From contig JAGRGD010000067.1 of the NCBI GenBank assembly GCA_020445665.1, forward strand, positions 1-41,176: a stretch of DNA of 41,176 nt, written 5' to 3'. Below are positions 39,805 to 41,176 of this stretch, piece by piece. The translations under genes were made by a program, and so were the position numbers. Source of the DNA: Rhodocyclaceae bacterium. Lineage in GTDB: Bacteria > Pseudomonadota > Gammaproteobacteria > Burkholderiales > Rhodocyclaceae. The notes under the pieces are model-generated. The model searched no databases. It was not told the DNA's origin and saw only the letters and a program-made list of their open reading frames with translations. How positions within the stretch are numbered: the first letter of the stretch is position 1; every line of letters begins with the position of its first letter.

Positions 39805-40956
39805 ATGCGGAGCAGCGATTCGGACGTGGTCATCGTGGGAGCCGGGCGAGCCGGTCACGCGCTGGCGCGGGCCATCCGGCGTCGCTCCCAGACCTGCACC
39901 ATCACGCTGATCGCCGCCCACTCGGCCGAGGTCTATCCGAAATCCGCGTTCCCGGCCGCCCTGGCGGCGAACCGGGATCCGATCACCCTCGTCCAGGCGA
40001 CTGCCAGCATGGTCGCGGCGCGGGAGGATCTGCACCTGCTCGAGGAGAGTGCGGTCGACGCGATCGACGTGACGGGCGGGAATGTCGCGATGCGCCACGG
40101 CAGCATCCCGTTCGACCGCATCGTCATCGCGACCGGCGAGGAGATCGGCGTGCCCCCGGCGCTGCGGGGCAATCCGGCAGTGCAGCCCCTCAACCGGCTC
40201 GCCGACTTCCACCTCCTCCATGGCCGCCTTCGACTGGCGCGCCGCGTGCTGGTGCTCGGGGCGGGGGTGTGTTCGTGCGAGTTCGCCAACGAGCTGGTGC
40301 GCAGCGGCCGCGAGGCCATCGTCGCCGACTCGGCGCGGCATCCCCTCGGAGAGCGCCTGCCGGGGCTGGCCGGTCGTCGCCTGCGGGACGATCTGGCCCG
40401 TGCCGGGGTCAGCTTCCGCCTCGACGACCGGGTGCTGGCGGTCGATCCGATCTCGCACGGCCGCTTCCGGGCCCACACCGCCTGCAACGAGCGGCTCGAC
40501 GTCGATGCCGTGGTGTCGTTGATCGAGGCCCGGCCGCGTACCGCCCTGGCCCGTGTAGCCGGCCTCAGCCACGGCGTGCGGGGTATCGCGGTGGACACCT
40601 TCCTGCGTGCGTCGGCCGACGGAGTGTACGCCCTCGGCGCCTGCGCGGACCTGCCCGGACTGGCCCGCTACGCCAGCATCGAGTCCCAGGCGCGCGCCCT
40701 CGCCGAGACGCTCTGCGGCCGCCCTTCCCAGCCGGAAATCCGGCCCGAGCCCATGCGTCTCAACACCCCGGATGCCCGATTCGCGTTCTTTGCACCGCCT
40801 GCCATCGCCGGCGAGTGGCAGGAGCACGCCACAGCTGGCAGCGTCAGCTCGGCCTTCCTCGACCAGGCGGGTCGCCTGCGCGGCTTCGCCCTGGCCGGTC
40901 AGGCGGTGGAACAGCGGGATGCGTGGATGGCGCGGGTCGCGCTGCAGGACTATTAA
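39805..40956 (+). CDS. FAD-dependent NAD(P)H oxidoreductase, rubredoxin-reductase-like
   Basis: A 383-residue flavoprotein of the AlkT/RubB type. The FAD-binding GAGRAGHAL (G12-x-G14-x2-G17) is at the N-terminus, a second Rossmann motif VLVLGAGVCSCEFANEL occurs near the middle, and ADGVYALGACAD near residue 270 closes the FAD site. Length matches rubredoxin reductases (about 385). It would move electrons from NADH to rubredoxin or a related carrier. No rubredoxin gene is visible. It lies downstream of oxyR on the same strand with its own promoter; GGGGAGGG precedes ATG 39805. The pairing suggests peroxide or oxygen detoxification. Confidence 0.88.
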   Translation: MRSSDSDVVIVGAGRAGHALARAIRRRSQTCTITLIAAHSAEVYPKSAFPAALAANRDPITLVQATASMVAAREDLHLLEESAVDAIDVTGGNVAMRHGSIPFDRIVIATGEEIGVPPALRGNPAVQPLNRLADFHLLHGRLRLARRVLVLGAGVCSCEFANELVRSGREAIVADSARHPLGERLPGLAGRRLRDDLARAGVSFRLDDRVLAVDPISHGRFRAHTACNERLDVDAVVSLIEARPRTALARVAGLSHGVRGIAVDTFLRASADGVYALGACADLPGLARYASIESQARALAETLCGRPSQPEIRPEPMRLNTPDARFAFFAPPAIAGEWQEHATAGSVSSAFLDQAGRLRGFALAGQAVEQRDAWMARVALQDY

Positions 40957-40997
40957 CTCGGCAAGCAATCAGGCGATTCCAGTTCAGGCACTACGAC

Positions 40998-41176
40998 GTC
41001 TCCTTGCTCCCTCCCCTCAAGGGGAGGGCTGGGGTGGGGATGGGGCAAGTCGCGTGACTCAACCCCATCCCCCTCCTGGCCGCCCAGGACTGGCTTTGCA
41101 CAGCCAGTCCGTTCAGCGGGCGCGAAGCCATGCTTCGCGAATTCCCCGCTTCACCCCCCTTGAGGGGGAGGGAGAC
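40998..41176. repeat. Structured inverted-repeat element at the right edge
   Basis: No gene is seen after 40956. GTCTCC at 40998 followed by CTCCCTCCCC...TCAAGGGG recurs inverted as CCCCTTGA...GGGAGGGAGAC at 41155-41176. Inside are a perfect 9-bp stem (GGACTGGCT 41087-41095 with AGCCAGTCC 41102-41110) and a perfect 8-bp stem (CGCGAAGC 41121-41128 with GCTTCGCG 41132-41139). This resembles a dispersed non-coding repeat or MITE of betaproteobacteria. The window ends at or within it, and no target duplication can be checked. Confidence 0.55.

Noticed and set aside
41005-41176. CRISPR array at the right edge
   Set aside because: The repeats are inverted and imperfect, with no regular direct-repeat and spacer pattern and no cas gene.

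Overview
This is a dense, GC-rich (roughly 68-70 % by eye) bacterial chromosomal segment with short intergenic gaps, many ATGA/GTGA overlaps and no tRNA, rRNA, CRISPR, phage or transposase genes. The gene content suggests a free-living betaproteobacterium of the Rhodocyclales type (Azoarcus/Thauera/Zoogloea relatives): a gshA of the Acidithiobacillus-type family beside gshB, a PACE efflux protein, a NifZ-like protein with a thioredoxin-like [2Fe-2S] ferredoxin, a GH17-GT2 glucan synthase, a multiheme cytochrome and abundant c-di-GMP/two-component signalling. The taxonomic placement is inference.

Layout. 1-198: structured non-coding DNA. 199-3171: REC-HD-GYP regulator, PAP2 phosphatase, LysE exporter and a VOC protein. 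3226-5560: a PmrA/QseB-like box in front of a DegQ/HtrA protease and two small exported proteins with matching N-termini. 5564-8064: FAH-family hydrolase, an incomplete hemerythrin and an HTH-REC regulator. 8091-15413: a tightly packed five-gene minus-strand signalling operon. 15683-17948: a CheZ-like protein, MurB and a PACE transporter. 18031-20575: NifZ-like protein and ferredoxin, exported MsrB, MFS transporter. 20673-27044: beta-glucan locus (GH17, GH17-GT2, GT-C-like membrane protein) with a small membrane protein gene overlapping it tail to tail. 27075-30179: ApbE, DUF1232, a small Cys-rich exported protein, ArgC and bacteriohemerythrin. 30190-32083: heptaheme cytochrome between two HAMP-like membrane proteins. 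32249-35901: gshB, gshA and an orphan adenine-methylase-like gene. 35946-40956: heme-c GGDEF-EAL protein divergent from oxyR, then a rubredoxin-reductase-like flavoprotein. 40998-41176: a structured inverted-repeat element cut by the window edge.

The most interesting region is the operon at 15413-8091. It encodes, in transcription order, a histidine-kinase-like protein with Arg in place of the phospho-acceptor His, a CheY-like receiver, a periplasmic substrate-binding protein with no permease, a 1238-residue multi-PAS histidine kinase with a canonical LOV motif and a Cys-rich insertion, and an HD-GYP-like protein that has lost the His of its HD dyad. A CheZ-like phosphatase candidate lies just upstream. 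I propose a ligand/light/redox-integrating phosphorelay with pseudo-enzyme partners. The motifs are visible in the sequence; the joint function is inference.

Other themes are oxidative and thiol stress (OxyR, MsrB, GshA/GshB, FAD reductase), envelope stress (DegQ), beta-1,3-glucan synthesis, and c-di-GMP signalling by one intact and one degenerate HD-GYP protein plus a heme-c GGDEF-EAL protein.
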